A stretch of DNA of 64,000 bases from Labrys okinawensis (lineage in GTDB: Bacteria; Pseudomonadota; Alphaproteobacteria; Rhizobiales; Labraceae): positions 434,001 to 498,000 of the forward strand of contig NZ_PUEJ01000001.1 of NCBI RefSeq assembly GCF_002982075.1, given 5' to 3'. Every line of letters begins with the position of its first letter. The first letter of the stretch is position 1. The translations under genes were made by a program, and so were the position numbers. Shown in pieces: positions 20,245-30,367 of the stretch. Under the pieces are notes generated by a model. It was given only the letters and a program-made list of their open reading frames with translations. It did not search any database and was not told the origin of the DNA.

Positions 20245-22938
20245 TTGGACGAGAGCAGGCCACTCAGCTTCCGCGAAGATGTTCGCAGCCTCCTGTTCAG
20301 GCTGCTCCTGTCGGTCGTCAGCGAACGCGAGCCCTCCCTGGCCGCTGTCCTCGCGGGCACCGAGCCGCTGGACACGCTCGACACGAAGCAGCGTATCTGC
20401 GCGCTGCAGGCGACGGGAATCTGGTTCCAGCTGGTCGCCATCGCCAACGAATTGCTGGCCATGCGGGCCCGGCGTGAGCTCGAGCAGGTCGGCGGCGCCG
20501 ACGAGATCGTCGGCTCCTTTTCCAACGTGATGGGTGAGATCGCTTCGGCCGGCTATCCGGCCGAGGACGTGCAGGCAGCGCTCGACCGGTTGTGGGTGGG
20601 GCCGACGATGACGGCCCATCCGACCGAAGCCAAGCGCGTCACCGTTCTGGAGATCCATCGGCGCATTTACCGCAAGCTCACCGAGCTGGAACAGCATCGC
20701 TGGGCCCCGCGTGAGCGCGAGCAGCATGTCAACGACCTCGCAAGCGAGATCGAGCTGTTATGGATGTCCGGTGAATTGCGGCTCGAGCGCCCTTCGGTCG
20801 AGCGCGAAATTGCCTGGGGCCTCCACTTCTTCCGCGAGGTCATCTTCGAGGCGACACCCCGGATCTATGAGACAGCCCAGGAGGCCCTGGCCCGCCACTA
20901 TCCCGAATATGATCTCAAGGTGCCGTCCTTCCTGCATTTTGCCTCCTGGATCGGCGGCGACCGCGACGGCAATCCCAACGTCACGGCCAAGACCACGGCC
21001 TATGCGCTCGATGCCTGCCGCCAGGCCATCATCGGCTGGTACATCCAGCAGGTCCGCCGCCTGGTGACGGTGCTCAGCGTCAGTGCCAATGTCGTCGACA
21101 TTCCCGAGGAATTTGGCCAGGCCCTGGAGCGCCTTCTGCGTTCGACGGGCACGGCGTCGGCCGTCATGGCCCGCAATCCGGGCGAGCCCCTGCGCCAGTT
21201 CGCGGCGGGCATGCTGGAGCGCCTGCGCGCCATGCGCAGCGAGTCCATGGCAGAGCCCTATGTTCGCGCGGATGCCTTCAGTGCCGATCTCAGCGAGCTT
21301 GAAAGCGTTCTCGTCAAGCTCGGCGGCTCGCGGACGGCGCGGCGCCTCATTCGTCCCCTGCGCCAGCAGGTCGAGAGTTTCGGCTTCCGCACCGTTTCCC
21401 TCGACATCCGGCAGAATTCCACCGTGGTCAATCGCGTACTGGCCGAGCTGTTCGGCCAGATCGCGGGAAGCGAGGCGCCACAGCCTGAAACCGGCCAATG
21501 GAGCGCCCGCCTGCGGTCGGAGCTGCAATCGGGCAGGAGACCGGTTATTGACCGGGCGGCCTTGTCCGACGAAGCCCGGGAACTGCTCGACCTCTTCGAT
21601 GTCATTCGCGAGGCGTCGTCCGATCCGAGCGCGAGCGCGATCGGCGCCTTCATCCTGTCGATGACACGATCCTGCGACGACCTGCTCGCGGTCTATCTCC
21701 TCGCGCAATATAGCGGGCTTGCCACTGTTGCCGACGGCAGCGGTACCATCAATCTGCGCGTGGTGCCGCTGTTCGAGACCATCGCGGATCTGCGGGCCGC
21801 CCCCGACATCCTCGACCAGCTGCTCGGGATTTCGATCGTGCGCCGGTCGATCCGCGAATTCGCCAACCGCCAGGAAGTCATGCTCGGCTATTCCGACTCG
21901 AACAAGGATGGCGGCTTCCTTGCTTCCAATTGGGAGTTGAGCAAGGCCCAGCGGCGCATCACCGCCCTCGGCCTCAAGCGCAAGGTCAAGATCAGCTTTT
22001 TCCATGGCCGCGGCGGCTCGGTCAGCCGCGGCGGGGCGCCCACAGGCCGAGCCATCGCGGCCCAGCCGGCCGGCACCATCGACGGAGTGATGCGGGTCAC
22101 CGAGCAGGGTGAGGTGGTGTCCTCGAAATTCGCCAACCGCGGCACCGGCCTCTACCAGCTCGAAATCCTCGCCGCCAGCGTGTTCGCGCATTCGGTCAAG
22201 TCGCGCAATGAGAGCCAGCTTAAGGACAATCCCGAATTCAACGAGGCGCTGGAAGCCCTGACCGGCATGTCGCAGGCCACCTATTCCGGCCTGATCCGCG
22301 AGCCGGGCTTCATCGACTATTTCAACCAGGCGAGCCCGGTGGAGGAATTGTCGCTGCTCAAGATCGGCTCCCGGCCGGCCCGGCGCTTCGGCGCCCGCGA
22401 CATCTCGGATCTGCGCGCCATCCCCTGGGTCTTCGCCTGGAGCCAGAACCGGCACCTGATCACCAACTGGTATGGCATCGGCAGCGCACTCAACTCTTTT
22501 GTCGGGGTGCGCGGCGATGCCGGGCTCGACCTCCTGCGCCAGATGTTCGAACGCTCCCGCTTCTTCCGGCTGATCGTCGACGAGGTCGACAAGGGCCTCT
22601 ACCAGACGGACATGGAGATCGGGCGCCTCTATGCCGGGCTGGTACAGGACGCCGAGGTGGGGGATCGCATCTATCGCAAGATCGCTGCCGAATATGAGCT
22701 CACGCGCAAGATGATCGGGGAGGTCAATGGCGGGCTGATGCTGTCGGAGCGGTTTCCCTCCTTCAAGCGCCATTTCGACCAGACCCGGCCGCAGATGGAT
22801 GCGATCCACCGCCTGCAGGTCCAGCTCTTGCGCGAAGTCCGCACCCAGAACGGCAAGTCCGCCAGCCCGAAGCGCGCGGTCAATGCCCTGCTTCTTTCGA
22901 TCAACTGCATCTCGGCCGGGCTCGGTTGGACCGGCTGA
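20245..22938 (+). CDS. ppc: Phosphoenolpyruvate carboxylase
   Basis: A complete PEP carboxylase, about 897 residues from TTG 20245. Catalytic motifs are TAHPTEAKR (catalytic His), [10 protein letters not shown] and [12 protein letters not shown]. The enzyme makes oxaloacetate from PEP and bicarbonate, replenishing the TCA cycle or serving the serine cycle. The start is uncertain: no ATG is available. TTG 20245 follows a G-rich site; TTG 20206 is also in frame. The usual C-terminal NTG appears as WTG after SINCISAGL. glyA begins 44 bp later with a strong ribosome site, so the pair is probably one transcript. Confidence 0.95.
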   Translation: MDESRPLSFREDVRSLLFRLLLSVVSEREPSLAAVLAGTEPLDTLDTKQRICALQATGIWFQLVAIANELLAMRARRELEQVGGADEIVGSFSNVMGEIASAGYPAEDVQAALDRLWVGPTMTAHPTEAKRVTVLEIHRRIYRKLTELEQHRWAPREREQHVNDLASEIELLWMSGELRLERPSVEREIAWGLHFFREVIFEATPRIYETAQEALARHYPEYDLKVPSFLHFASWIGGDRDGNPNVTAKTTAYALDACRQAIIGWYIQQVRRLVTVLSVSANVVDIPEEFGQALERLLRSTGTASAVMARNPGEPLRQFAAGMLERLRAMRSESMAEPYVRADAFSADLSELESVLVKLGGSRTARRLIRPLRQQVESFGFRTVSLDIRQNSTVVNRVLAELFGQIAGSEAPQPETGQWSARLRSELQSGRRPVIDRAALSDEARELLDLFDVIREASSDPSASAIGAFILSMTRSCDDLLAVYLLAQYSGLATVADGSGTINLRVVPLFETIADLRAAPDILDQLLGISIVRRSIREFANRQEVMLGYSDSNKDGGFLASNWELSKAQRRITALGLKRKVKISFFHGRGGSVSRGGAPTGRAIAAQPAGTIDGVMRVTEQGEVVSSKFANRGTGLYQLEILAASVFAHSVKSRNESQLKDNPEFNEALEALTGMSQATYSGLIREPGFIDYFNQASPVEELSLLKIGSRPARRFGARDISDLRAIPWVFAWSQNRHLITNWYGIGSALNSFVGVRGDAGLDLLRQMFERSRFFRLIVDEVDKGLYQTDMEIGRLYAGLVQDAEVGDRIYRKIAAEYELTRKMIGEVNGGLMLSERFPSFKRHFDQTRPQMDAIHRLQVQLLREVRTQNGKSASPKRAVNALLLSINCISAGLGWTG

Positions 22939-22982
22939 CGACGGCCATATCAGCGCCTGCGGGCGCCACAAGGGAGGAATTC

Positions 22983-24287
22983 ATGGACAGCCCCATCACA
23001 TCCGGCAGCACGGATACCGGCCATTTCTTTCACGATAGCCTGGCCAAAGCCGATCCGGCGGTCAGCGGCGCCATCGGCCGCGAGCTTCACCGCCAGCGCG
23101 AGGAGATCGAGCTGATCGCCTCGGAGAACATTGTCTCCAGGGCCGTGCTGGAGGCGCAGGGTTCCGTCCTTACCAACAAATATGCCGAGGGCTATCCCGG
23201 GCGGCGCTATTATGGCGGCTGCCAGCATGTCGACGAGGTCGAGGAACTTGCCCGCGGGCGGGCGCGACAGTTGTTCAACTGCTCCTTCGCCAATGTGCAG
23301 CCCAATTCCGGCAGCCAGGCCAATCAGGCGGTGTTCATGGCCCTGATGCAGCCGGGCGACACTTTCCTCGGCCTCAATCTGGCCGCCGGCGGGCACCTCA
23401 CCCATGGGGCGCCGGTCAACCAGTCCGGCAAGTGGTTCAACGTGGTTTCCTATGGCGTCGACCCGCAGACGCATCGCATCGACCTCGATCAGGTGCGCGA
23501 CCTTGCCAGGGCGCACCAGCCCAAGGTGATCCTGGCCGGTGGTTCGGCCTATCCGCGGATCATCGATTTCAAGGCTTTCCGCGAGATCGCCGACGAGATC
23601 GGGGCCAAACTGTTCGTCGACATGGCGCATTTCGCGGGCCTGGTCGCCGGCGGCGTTCACCCCAACCCGCTCGACCATGCCCATGTCGTGACCACGACGA
23701 CCCATAAGACCCTGCGCGGCCCGCGCGGCGGCATGGTGCTGTCGAATGACGAGGAAATCGGCAAGAAGATCAATTCAGCGGTCTTCCCCGGGCTGCAGGG
23801 AGGTCCGCTGATGCATGTCATCGCTGCCAAGGCCGTGGCCTTCGGCGAGGCGCTGACGCCTGCGTTCAAGACCTATGCCGCCAATGTCGTCGAGAATGCC
23901 AAAGCCCTGGCGGAAGGCCTGTCCAGCGGTGGGGTCGACATCGTGTCGGGCGGTACCGACACCCATCTGATGTTGGTGGACCTGCGCCGCAAGAACCTCA
24001 CCGGCAAAGCGGTCGAAGCCGCGCTCGGCCGCGCTCACATCACTTGCAACAAGAACGGCATTCCCTTCGATCCCCAGGGGCCGATGATCACCTCCGGCGT
24101 ACGCCTGGGCACGCCGGCCTGCACGACGCGCGGCTTCATGGTCGAGGAATTCAAGGAGGTCGCCCGCCTCACATTGGCGGTGATCGACGGTCTCGCCACC
24201 AATGGCGAAGCGAGCAATGCCGCTGTGGAAGCCAGCGTGCGCGAGGCGGTGCACGGTCTGCTCGCCCGCTTCCCGATCTATGACTGA
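22983..24287 (+). CDS. glyA: Serine hydroxymethyltransferase
   Basis: A 434-residue PLP enzyme converting serine and tetrahydrofolate to glycine and methylene-THF, or the reverse. Signatures are LIASENIVS near residue 42, [12 protein letters not shown] and the PLP lysine in [14 protein letters not shown]. The start ATG 22983 has GGAGG five bases upstream. It directly follows ppc, an arrangement that would suit carbon flow between one-carbon units, serine and C4 acids; the other serine-cycle genes are not in the window. Confidence 0.96.
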   Translation: MDSPITSGSTDTGHFFHDSLAKADPAVSGAIGRELHRQREEIELIASENIVSRAVLEAQGSVLTNKYAEGYPGRRYYGGCQHVDEVEELARGRARQLFNCSFANVQPNSGSQANQAVFMALMQPGDTFLGLNLAAGGHLTHGAPVNQSGKWFNVVSYGVDPQTHRIDLDQVRDLARAHQPKVILAGGSAYPRIIDFKAFREIADEIGAKLFVDMAHFAGLVAGGVHPNPLDHAHVVTTTTHKTLRGPRGGMVLSNDEEIGKKINSAVFPGLQGGPLMHVIAAKAVAFGEALTPAFKTYAANVVENAKALAEGLSSGGVDIVSGGTDTHLMLVDLRRKNLTGKAVEAALGRAHITCNKNGIPFDPQGPMITSGVRLGTPACTTRGFMVEEFKEVARLTLAVIDGLATNGEASNAAVEASVREAVHGLLARFPIYD

Positions 24288-24302
24288 GCGATAACGTAAC
24301 GA

Positions 24303-24334
24303 AAGGCCATGGCGAGTATCAGCGCCATGGCCTT
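24303..24334. terminator. Hairpin between convergent glyA and hydrolase genes
   Basis: A perfect 12-bp stem, AAGGCCATGGCG (24303-24314) with CGCCATGGCCTT (24323-24334), and an 8-nt loop. It begins 16 bp after the glyA stop and serves convergent genes. No T-run follows, so it may be a transcript-end stabilising hairpin rather than a classical terminator. Confidence 0.6.
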
Positions 24335-24394
24335 GTCCCGCCGTCTCCGGCTTGGGTTTCTAGCTACGTATCCTCGACCGTGCCTGTGGGCTTC

Positions 24395-24964
24395 TCATGG
24401 CTGCAGCGCGATGTCGTCGGCCTTGGTGACGCGGGCGAGCAGCGGGAAAATGCGCTGGAAGGCGAAGGCGTGCATGTCGGCGGCGCGGCTCGTGCAGGCG
24501 TCCTCCACCAGCACGACGGCATAGCCGTGCTCGTGCGCAGCGCGGGCGGTCGACTCGACGCCGATATTGGTGGCGATGCCGCCGATCACCACGGTGGTAA
24601 TGCCGCGCCTCCTCAGCTGCAGATCGAGCTCGGTACCGTAGAAAGAGCCCCATTGATGTTTGGTGATCCTGAGATCGGAGGGCTCGGCAAGACCCTCGGC
24701 CAGATCGGCCCAGCCTTCGGGAAAGCCGCCGGGCGGCATTCTCATGGGCTGGTCGACGGGCGCCTTGAGGGCATCGCCGCGATCGGCGGAAAAGGCGACA
24801 TTGACGAGAATGACGGGCGCTCCGGCTGCGCGAAAGCGCTGGGCGAGTAGGCGTCCCCGGGCGAGCACGTCCGGGCCGGAATAGGGCTCGGCCGGTGTCG
24901 AGACAATTCCTTTCTGCAGATCGATCAGAATGAGGGCCGTGGTGCTGGCAGGCAAAGCAAGCAT
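24395..24964 (-). CDS. Isochorismatase-fold hydrolase, YecD-like (lacks the nucleophile Cys)
   Basis: A 189-residue isochorismatase-superfamily protein. The N-terminal Asp (ALILIDLQKGIV) and the Lys region (ITKHQWGSFYGTELD) of the Asp-Lys-Cys triad are present. The position that normally carries the catalytic cysteine reads GGIATNIGVESTAR, with Gly in place of Cys, as in the YecD branch. It therefore cannot act as a usual cysteine amidase; it may be an isochorismatase-like vinyl-ether hydrolase or have another role. ATG 24964 has GAAAGGA upstream. It is divergent from a TetR gene with two palindromes between them, so it is the likely regulated target. Confidence 0.8.
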   Translation of the reverse strand: MLALPASTTALILIDLQKGIVSTPAEPYSGPDVLARGRLLAQRFRAAGAPVILVNVAFSADRGDALKAPVDQPMRMPPGGFPEGWADLAEGLAEPSDLRITKHQWGSFYGTELDLQLRRRGITTVVIGGIATNIGVESTARAAHEHGYAVVLVEDACTSRAADMHAFAFQRIFPLLARVTKADDIALQP

Positions 24965-25034
24965 GGAATCGTCCTTTCGCCGAATTCCCGAGGCTCGCAC
25001 TGGGTTGCGCGGTGACGGGAAGGCCGCTATCTAT

Positions 25035-25081
25035 TTGAGGAATTACTCAAGCAAAGCATCTATTTGAGGATTGACTCAAAT
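25035..25081. promoter_or_regulatory. Tandem TetR operator palindromes
   Basis: Two copies of TTGAG-N6-CTCAA: 25035-25050 and 25064-25079, the second extended to a 20-bp palindrome ATTTGAG-N6-CTCAAAT. They are 29 bp apart centre to centre, between the divergent hydrolase and TetR genes. Size and symmetry fit TetR dimer sites, and both promoters would be covered. Confidence 0.75.
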
Positions 25082-25696
25082 TTGTCAAGCCAGAAACGCA
25101 GAACCCTGGCGCCACAGCGTGAGGTCGGCCGCCAACGCGTGGCTGAACTCCTGGAGGCGGCGGCGGAGGTGATCCAGGAGCGTGGCTTCGAGGCGACCAC
25201 GATGGCGGAGATCGCCCTGCGCGCCGATGCCCGCATCGGTTCGCTCTATCGTTTCTTCCCCAGCAAGGACGCGGTGGCGGACGCCCTGATGGATCGCTAT
25301 GCGACGGTGCTTGCTGCAGCCTATGACGCTGTGCGCGACCAGGCAGGAAGCGCCACGCCGGAGCAACTGGCGGACATTCTGATCGAGCTCTTGGTGCAAC
25401 TCCATCCCCAGGCACGCGCTGTCACAGCCTTGCTGGATTCCAGGACGGATTGGACGCAGATCCGCCTGCGCTTTCGCGCCCAGGCGCTCGCCGGCGTACG
25501 CGCCGCGCTGAAGGCCAACGCGCCCGGTTTGGCAGAGGCCGAGGCCGACGACATTGCTGCGGTGGTGCTCAACAATATGAAGACCATGGTCGGCATGATG
25601 CGCAAGGACGCGCCGACCACGCCGGGCGCGCCCGACCAGCTCAGATTGATGAACCGTCTCTATTTGGGGGCCAAGCTGACGCCGGCTCGGCCCTGA
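25082..25696 (+). CDS. TetR family transcriptional repressor
   Basis: A TetR regulator of about 204 residues. The N-terminal helix-turn-helix is clear: AAAEVIQERGFEATTMAEIA then ARIGSLYRFFPSKDAV. The C-terminal ligand domain carries the LMDRY and LMNRLYLGA segments of the family. No ATG is available; TTG 25064 would lie inside the second operator, so I prefer TTG 25082 just after it, but this is uncertain. It probably represses itself and the divergent hydrolase through the two palindromes. Confidence 0.85.
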   Translation: MSSQKRRTLAPQREVGRQRVAELLEAAAEVIQERGFEATTMAEIALRADARIGSLYRFFPSKDAVADALMDRYATVLAAAYDAVRDQAGSATPEQLADILIELLVQLHPQARAVTALLDSRTDWTQIRLRFRAQALAGVRAALKANAPGLAEAEADDIAAVVLNNMKTMVGMMRKDAPTTPGAPDQLRLMNRLYLGAKLTPARP

Positions 25697-25848
25697 CGAT
25701 CAACAATCAAGACGAGGCAATGAACGGCAGATCTCTCCCGTGACACAAACGCGTCATGCCCATGAAATCTTAAGCGTCTAGCCTGATTTTGCTTGTCAAC
25801 GCGACGGAACGCGCCGCAAGTACGATCCGGTTTGAGGATGCCGCGTCC

Positions 25849-26706
25849 ATGCGTTCGAGAGTCTTGCCCGTTCTGGCTTTTCTTGGCTTTGCCGCCGGCC
25901 TGTCGGTGCTTGGCTCGCCCTCCTATGCCCAGCAGCGCTCCGACTATTCGGTGCTGAACTTCTCCTCGCAGCCAGGCGCCGGTCCTGACTGGATCGTGAC
26001 CCTGGGCGCAGGGGTTCAGTACGGACCGACCTATGAAGGCGCGTCGAAGACCAGCGTGACCGTACTGCCCTCCGATTTCGACATCAGGCGGGCGGGGGAG
26101 GCACCCGGATGGGGCGCGCCTGATGACGCGTTCTCGTTTTCGGTGTTCGAGGGCCACGGCTTTGCCATCGGGCCTGCCGCCGATTTTCGTGGCGGCCGCT
26201 CGCGCTCGGATGAACGGGACCTTGCCGGGGTGCATACGGTCCCCGCGACGCTGGATGCGGGCCTCTTCATAGAATATTGGCTGATCGAGAACCAGCTGCG
26301 GGCCCGGACGGAAATACGCCAGGCCCTGCGGGCCGGGCAGGGGCTGGTCGCCGATTTCTCGGCCGATTGGGTGCAGCCCTATGACGCCTTCACCTTTTCC
26401 ATCGGCCCGCGCCTGTCGGTCGGCAACGGGACCTATATGCGCTCTTCCTTCGGCGTGACGGAGCGCGATGCCGTGCGCAATGGGCTGGTGGTGCCCTACG
26501 ACCCGTCGGCCGGGGTCAAGGCCTATGGCGCCCTGGCTTCGGTTTCCTATCAGTTCTCGCCGGCCTGGAAGGCGACGCTCTACGACAAATACGAGCGCCT
26601 GACGGGCGATGCGGCGGACAGCCCGGTCACCAAGCGTTTCGGTTCGCTCAATCAGAACACGGTCGGCCTCAGCCTGAGCTATTCCTTCGGCTTGAAGTTC
26701 CGTTAA
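25849..26706 (+). CDS. MipA/OmpV family outer membrane protein
   Basis: A 285-residue protein with a signal peptide (MRSRVLPVLAFLGFAAG, cleavage near SYA-QQ). The mature part consists of alternating amphipathic strands and ends in a phenylalanine-rich strand (SLSYSFGLKFR), typical of an outer-membrane barrel. The pattern DWIVTLGAGVQYGPTYEGA near the start of the mature protein and the closing SYSFG strand indicate the MipA/OmpV scaffold family. Precise function is unknown. ATG 25849 begins the signal peptide; the upstream in-frame extension is not signal-like. Confidence 0.8.
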   Translation: MRSRVLPVLAFLGFAAGLSVLGSPSYAQQRSDYSVLNFSSQPGAGPDWIVTLGAGVQYGPTYEGASKTSVTVLPSDFDIRRAGEAPGWGAPDDAFSFSVFEGHGFAIGPAADFRGGRSRSDERDLAGVHTVPATLDAGLFIEYWLIENQLRARTEIRQALRAGQGLVADFSADWVQPYDAFTFSIGPRLSVGNGTYMRSSFGVTERDAVRNGLVVPYDPSAGVKAYGALASVSYQFSPAWKATLYDKYERLTGDAADSPVTKRFGSLNQNTVGLSLSYSFGLKFR

Positions 26707-26787
26707 GGCGCGATCCATGGAAGAGCTGCGCAGGAAGCCCGCCGGCGCGGCAGGCGGATAGGGGAAGCCCTCGACGCAAAGATCCGT

Positions 26788-26806
26788 ATCACCCAGAGAG
26801 GGTGAT
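26788..26806. terminator. Short hairpin between convergent mipA-like and arsH genes
   Basis: ATCACCC at 26788-26794, loop AGAGA, GGGTGAT at 26800-26806: a perfect 7-bp stem between convergent genes, without a T-run. It may mark transcript ends. Confidence 0.35.
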
Positions 26807-26828
26807 CACTCGCCGGCGCGGGATTGGA

Positions 26829-27542
26829 TCATCGGACTTCCGCCAGTTTGAGACGGGCTTCGAGGGCTGCGTGTGCTTCCTTCCGCTCGCTATAGCGGTT
26901 GGTGAGGTAATCGGAGGCATCGCGCGTCAGCAAAGTGAACTTGACCAGTTCTTCCATTACATCGACGACGCGCTCGTAATAAGGCGAGGGCTTCATGCGG
27001 CCATCGGGCGTGAACTCCTCATAAGCCTTGGCGACCGAGGACTGGTTGGGGATGGTGATCATCCGCATCCAGCGGCCGAGCACGCGCATCTGGTTGACAG
27101 CATTGAAGGATTGCGAGCCGCCAGAGACCTGCATGACGGCGAGCGTCTTGCCCTGGGTCGGGCGTACCGCTCCGATCGACAAGGGAATCCAATCGATCTG
27201 CGCCTTCATGATACCGGTCATGGCGCCGTGGCGCTCAGGGCTGCACCAGACCTGCCCCTCCGACCATTCCGACAATTCCCGCAATTCGCGAACCTTGGGA
27301 TGATCTGCCGGCTCCGTGTCCGGCAGCGGCAAGCCATGGGGATCGAAGATCCGGGTCTCTGCGCCGAAATGCTTGAGCAGCCGTTCCGCTTCCAAGGTCA
27401 GCAGCCTGCTGTAGGAGCGGTCCCGCAGCGAGCCATAGAGCATCAGGATGCGTGGCGGATGTGTCGACGCCTTCGGTCGCAGACGATCGAGCGAAGGGGT
27501 CTCGACGCAATCAGCGGTGATGTTCGGTAGGTCATTGATCAT
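26829..27542 (-). CDS. arsH: ArsH NADPH-dependent flavin oxidoreductase
   Basis: A 237-residue flavodoxin-fold protein. ArsH signatures are [17 protein letters not shown] (FMN phosphate loop), then [18 protein letters not shown] and [13 protein letters not shown]. ArsH oxidises toxic trivalent methyl and aryl arsenicals. It is the last gene of the arsenic operon; its ATG overlaps the stop of the ACR3 gene by 1 bp. Length and motifs are normal. Confidence 0.95.
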   Translation of the reverse strand: MINDLPNITADCVETPSLDRLRPKASTHPPRILMLYGSLRDRSYSRLLTLEAERLLKHFGAETRIFDPHGLPLPDTEPADHPKVRELRELSEWSEGQVWCSPERHGAMTGIMKAQIDWIPLSIGAVRPTQGKTLAVMQVSGGSQSFNAVNQMRVLGRWMRMITIPNQSSVAKAYEEFTPDGRMKPSPYYERVVDVMEELVKFTLLTRDASDYLTNRYSERKEAHAALEARLKLAEVR

Positions 27543-28594
27543 CAACGGGGTCCTTGTGCGGCTGCCGCTGTGGAACCGCGTTCGTACCAAGCCTTGGACC
27601 GGTTCACGATCCAGACGACGGACAGCATGACCGGCACTTCGATCAGCACACCGACGACGGTTGCCAGGGCTGCACCGGAGTCGAAGCCGAACAGGCTGAT
27701 GGCGGCGGCAACGGCGAGCTCGAAGAAGTTGGAGGCGCCGATCAGGGCCGAGGGGCCGGCGACGCAATGCTGCTCGCCTGCGATGCGATTGAGCAGATAG
27801 GCGAGCCCCGCATTGAAATAGACCTGGATCAGGATCGGCACGGCAAGCAGGGCGATCACCAGCGGTTGGGCGATGATCTGCTCGCCCTGGAAACCGAACA
27901 GCAAGACCAGCGTGGCGAGGAGCGCCAGCAGGGAGACGGGACCGATGCGCGCGAGAAAGCGCTCGAGCGCTGCCTGCCCTCCGGCCGCCAGCAGACAACG
28001 GCGGAGCCATTGCGCCACGATCACGGGAATGACGATGTAGAGCCCGACCGACAGGACGAGCGTGCCCCATGGCACGATGATCGCCGACAGGCCGAGCAGC
28101 AGGCCGACGATCGGCGCGAAGGCGACGACCATGATGGCATCGTTGAGCGCCACCTGGCTCAGGGTGAAATGCGGCTCGCCCTTGGTCAGGTTCGACCAGA
28201 CGAACACCATGGCGGTGCAGGGCGCGGCCGCGAGAATGATCAGTCCGGCAATATAGCTGTCGATCTGGGCTGCCGGCAGGTAGGGCCGGAACAGCCAGCC
28301 GATGAACAGCCAGCCGAGCAGCGCCATCGAGAAAGGCTTGATGGCCCAGTTGATGAAAAGGGTGACGCCGATCCCGCGCCAATGCTGGCCGACTTCGCCC
28401 AGGACGGCGAAGTCGATCTTCAGAAGCATCGGGACGACCATCAGCCAGATCAGCCCGGCGACCGGCAGATTGACCTTGGCGATCTCGGCGGCGCCGATGG
28501 TTTGGAAAGCGGCCGGCATCAAATGGCCGAGCGCGATGCCGGCGAGGATGCAAAGGCCGACCCAGAGCGTCAGGTAGCGTTCGAATGTGGACAT
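27542..28594 (-). CDS. ACR3-type arsenite efflux transporter
   Basis: A 350-residue inner-membrane protein with about ten hydrophobic helices. The conserved ACR3 cysteine is in [15 protein letters not shown] and the family motif [14 protein letters not shown] appears here as [14 protein letters not shown]. It exports arsenite using the proton gradient. It lies between the ArsC-ArsN fusion gene (2 bp upstream) and arsH (1-bp overlap). Confidence 0.95.
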   Translation of the reverse strand: MSTFERYLTLWVGLCILAGIALGHLMPAAFQTIGAAEIAKVNLPVAGLIWLMVVPMLLKIDFAVLGEVGQHWRGIGVTLFINWAIKPFSMALLGWLFIGWLFRPYLPAAQIDSYIAGLIILAAAPCTAMVFVWSNLTKGEPHFTLSQVALNDAIMVVAFAPIVGLLLGLSAIIVPWGTLVLSVGLYIVIPVIVAQWLRRCLLAAGGQAALERFLARIGPVSLLALLATLVLLFGFQGEQIIAQPLVIALLAVPILIQVYFNAGLAYLLNRIAGEQHCVAGPSALIGASNFFELAVAAAISLFGFDSGAALATVVGVLIEVPVMLSVVWIVNRSKAWYERGSTAAAAQGPR

Positions 28595-28595
28595 C

Positions 28596-29426
28596 TCAGA
28601 AGCTGATTTCGCGGGTCATCAGGACCGCGCTGGCGGGACAAAGGGATGAGGCCTGGCGCGTCGCCAGGATCGAGGCCGGGGCTTCGGTCCGCTCCACCGG
28701 CTTGAAACCGGCGCGGGAGAAGAAGTCGGGGGCCGATGTCGTCAGGAGCCAGGCGCGCTTTGCACCCGCCTCGCGGGCCCGGAACAGGAGCAGGGGCAGG
28801 ATGTTGCGGCCGATCCTCTTTCCCCTGACCTCCGGCAAGACCACGACCGAACGTATAAGGACGTGCTCGCCCTGCAGCTCATAGCCGCCAAATCCGACCG
28901 GCCGTCCGCCGAGCGTTTCATAGGCGAAGAAGGTACGGCCGGGCTCGGCGAGATCGTCGGCCGGCAGATTTGCCGCTTGGAGGTTTGCCACCAGGGCCGG
29001 ATCGGCCGGGGCTACCGGAGCGTCTTTCAGGAAAGGCACGCCCTCTTCCTTCTTGATCTCCGGCGGGGTTGTCATTGGAGGGAGGAGGTCGAGCACGACG
29101 TCGGACGGCCGGCAGAGTTTCACGCCAAGTGGGCTCACGACGATCGGGCGGTTGATCAGGATGGGATGGGCGATCATCGCATCCAGGAGCTGATCGTCCG
29201 TCAGATCTGGCCCATCCAATCCGAGTTCCGCATAGGGCGTGCCCTTCTGGCGGATGAGGTCCCGCACGTCGAAGCCCATTCGCGCGACGAGCTGCGCCAG
29301 CAGGGCGCGCGAAGGAGGCGTTTTCAGATATTCGATGACATGGGGCTCGATTCCCCATTGCCGGATCAAGGCCAGCGTGTTGCGCGAGGTGCCGCAATCC
29401 GGGTTGTGATAGACGACGATGTCCAT
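28596..29426 (-). CDS. Fusion of glutaredoxin-type arsenate reductase and ArsN-like GNAT acetyltransferase
   Basis: A 276-residue two-domain protein. Residues 1-118 form a glutaredoxin-coupled ArsC: HNPDCGTSRN with catalytic Cys11, and the arsenate-binding stretch ILINRPIVV. A short linker is followed by a GNAT domain (about 125-276) with the acetyl-CoA loop RGKRIGRN and the ArsN ending LCPASAVLM. ArsC reduces arsenate to arsenite; ArsN-type enzymes acetylate arsenical amino acids such as phosphinothricin analogues. The frame is continuous with no stop, so this is a real fusion. It lies 8 bp from the upstream thioredoxin-type arsC, so the operon has two different arsenate reductases. Confidence 0.88.
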   Translation of the reverse strand: MDIVVYHNPDCGTSRNTLALIRQWGIEPHVIEYLKTPPSRALLAQLVARMGFDVRDLIRQKGTPYAELGLDGPDLTDDQLLDAMIAHPILINRPIVVSPLGVKLCRPSDVVLDLLPPMTTPPEIKKEEGVPFLKDAPVAPADPALVANLQAANLPADDLAEPGRTFFAYETLGGRPVGFGGYELQGEHVLIRSVVVLPEVRGKRIGRNILPLLLFRAREAGAKRAWLLTTSAPDFFSRAGFKPVERTEAPASILATRQASSLCPASAVLMTREISF

Positions 29427-29434
29427 GCTCGCCG

Positions 29435-29965
29435 TCACGCTGCGCTGTCGCGGGGCGAAGTTACCCCTTCGGATTGGCCGATCTCGATGAGCTGTGCGCG
29501 TAGCGAGGCCTTGTCCAGGCCGGCGACCGGCAGCGCAATGAAGGCGTTGATGCGGTTCTTCAGAAAACGCAGCGCCGTGACGAAAGCGGTTTCCTTCTCG
29601 ATGTCGCTGCCTTCGGTGCGGGCCGGATCCTCGATGCCCCAATGGGCCGACATCGGGTGTCCGGGCCAGACCGGGCAGGTCTCGCCATGAGCGTCGTCGC
29701 AGACGGTGAAGATGAAATCCATCTGGGGGGCGTCCAGCCCGGCGAACTCGTCCCAGCTCTTCGAGCGCAGGCCGTCGATCGGATAGCCCGCCCGTTCCAG
29801 GCAATGCAGCGCGAAAGGATTGACGCTGCCTCTGGGCTTGCTTCCCGCCGAGAAGGCATTGAATCGACCTGCACCGTCCTTGCGGAGGATGCTTTCAGCC
29901 AGAATCGATCGTGCCGAATTGCCGGTGCACAGAAACAGCACATTGTAGACACGCGGGTCAGGCAT
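29435..29965 (-). CDS. arsC: Thioredoxin-type arsenate reductase (low-molecular-weight phosphatase fold)
   Basis: A 176-residue ArsC of the LMW-PTPase fold. The P-loop is FLCTGNSARS with Cys13, and the redox pair lies in FTVCDDAHGETCPVWPG, with the acid in the DPA segment of GIEDPART. It reduces arsenate to arsenite with thioredoxin. ATG 29965 overlaps the last codons of arsR by 8 bp, so translation is coupled. This start is preferred over ATG 29974 and 30010 because of the overlap and because the domain starts at once. Confidence 0.93.
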   Translation of the reverse strand: MPDPRVYNVLFLCTGNSARSILAESILRKDGAGRFNAFSAGSKPRGSVNPFALHCLERAGYPIDGLRSKSWDEFAGLDAPQMDFIFTVCDDAHGETCPVWPGHPMSAHWGIEDPARTEGSDIEKETAFVTALRFLKNRINAFIALPVAGLDKASLRAQLIEIGQSEGVTSPRDSAA

Positions 29966-30320
29966 GGGAGACATCCCTTCGGGGAGCACAGCAGGCGGAG
30001 AGCGAGGCAACGGCGGGATTGCAGACTTCCGGATGGCCCTGGCAGCAGTCGCGCATCAGGAACTCGATCAGGCCGGAGAGCGCCGGATAGGCCGCGCTGT
30101 AGAGGATCGAGCGCCCCTCGCGGCGTGACTCCACCAGGCCGGCCTGTTCGAGGTGGCCGAGGTGAAACGACATGCGCGAGGAGGAAGCGCCATCCATGGC
30201 CTCGCCGATCGCGCCGGCCGCCATGCCGTCCGGGCCAGCCGTCACCAGGAGCTTGACGATCCTCAGCCGGGTTTCCTGGGAGAGGGCGGCGAAGGCATCG
30301 AGGGCTTGCTTTTCGTCCAT
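29958..30320 (-). CDS. arsR: ArsR family arsenic-responsive repressor
   Basis: A 120-residue winged-helix repressor. The DNA-reading helix is in SSSRMSFHLGHLEQAGLV and the wing in REGRSILYS. Metalloid-binding cysteines are probably Cys92, Cys93 and Cys100 in RDCCQGHPEVC, with a further CC at 110-111; this C-terminal location resembles the Acidithiobacillus-type sensor rather than the E. coli helix site. It is the first gene of the arsR-arsC-arsC/arsN-acr3-arsH operon and is divergent from the DUF6428 gene. Confidence 0.93.
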   Translation of the reverse strand: MDEKQALDAFAALSQETRLRIVKLLVTAGPDGMAAGAIGEAMDGASSSRMSFHLGHLEQAGLVESRREGRSILYSAAYPALSGLIEFLMRDCCQGHPEVCNPAVASLSACCAPRRDVSHA

Positions 30321-30335
30321 TCTTATCTCAACATC

Positions 30336-30349
30336 TCAAGACTCATTGA
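30336..30349. promoter_or_regulatory. Candidate ArsR operator
   Basis: TCAA-N6-TTGA at 30336-30349, in the 47-bp gap between divergent arsR and the DUF6428 gene. It fits the ATCAA-N6-TTGAT pattern of ArsR sites. Binding would repress both directions. Confidence 0.6.
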
Positions 30350-30367
30350 AATGATGGATACATCAAG

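Noticed and set aside
20758..22971. A 737-codon minus-strand open frame opposite ppc
   Set aside because: Antisense shadow of ppc without domains or a start signal.
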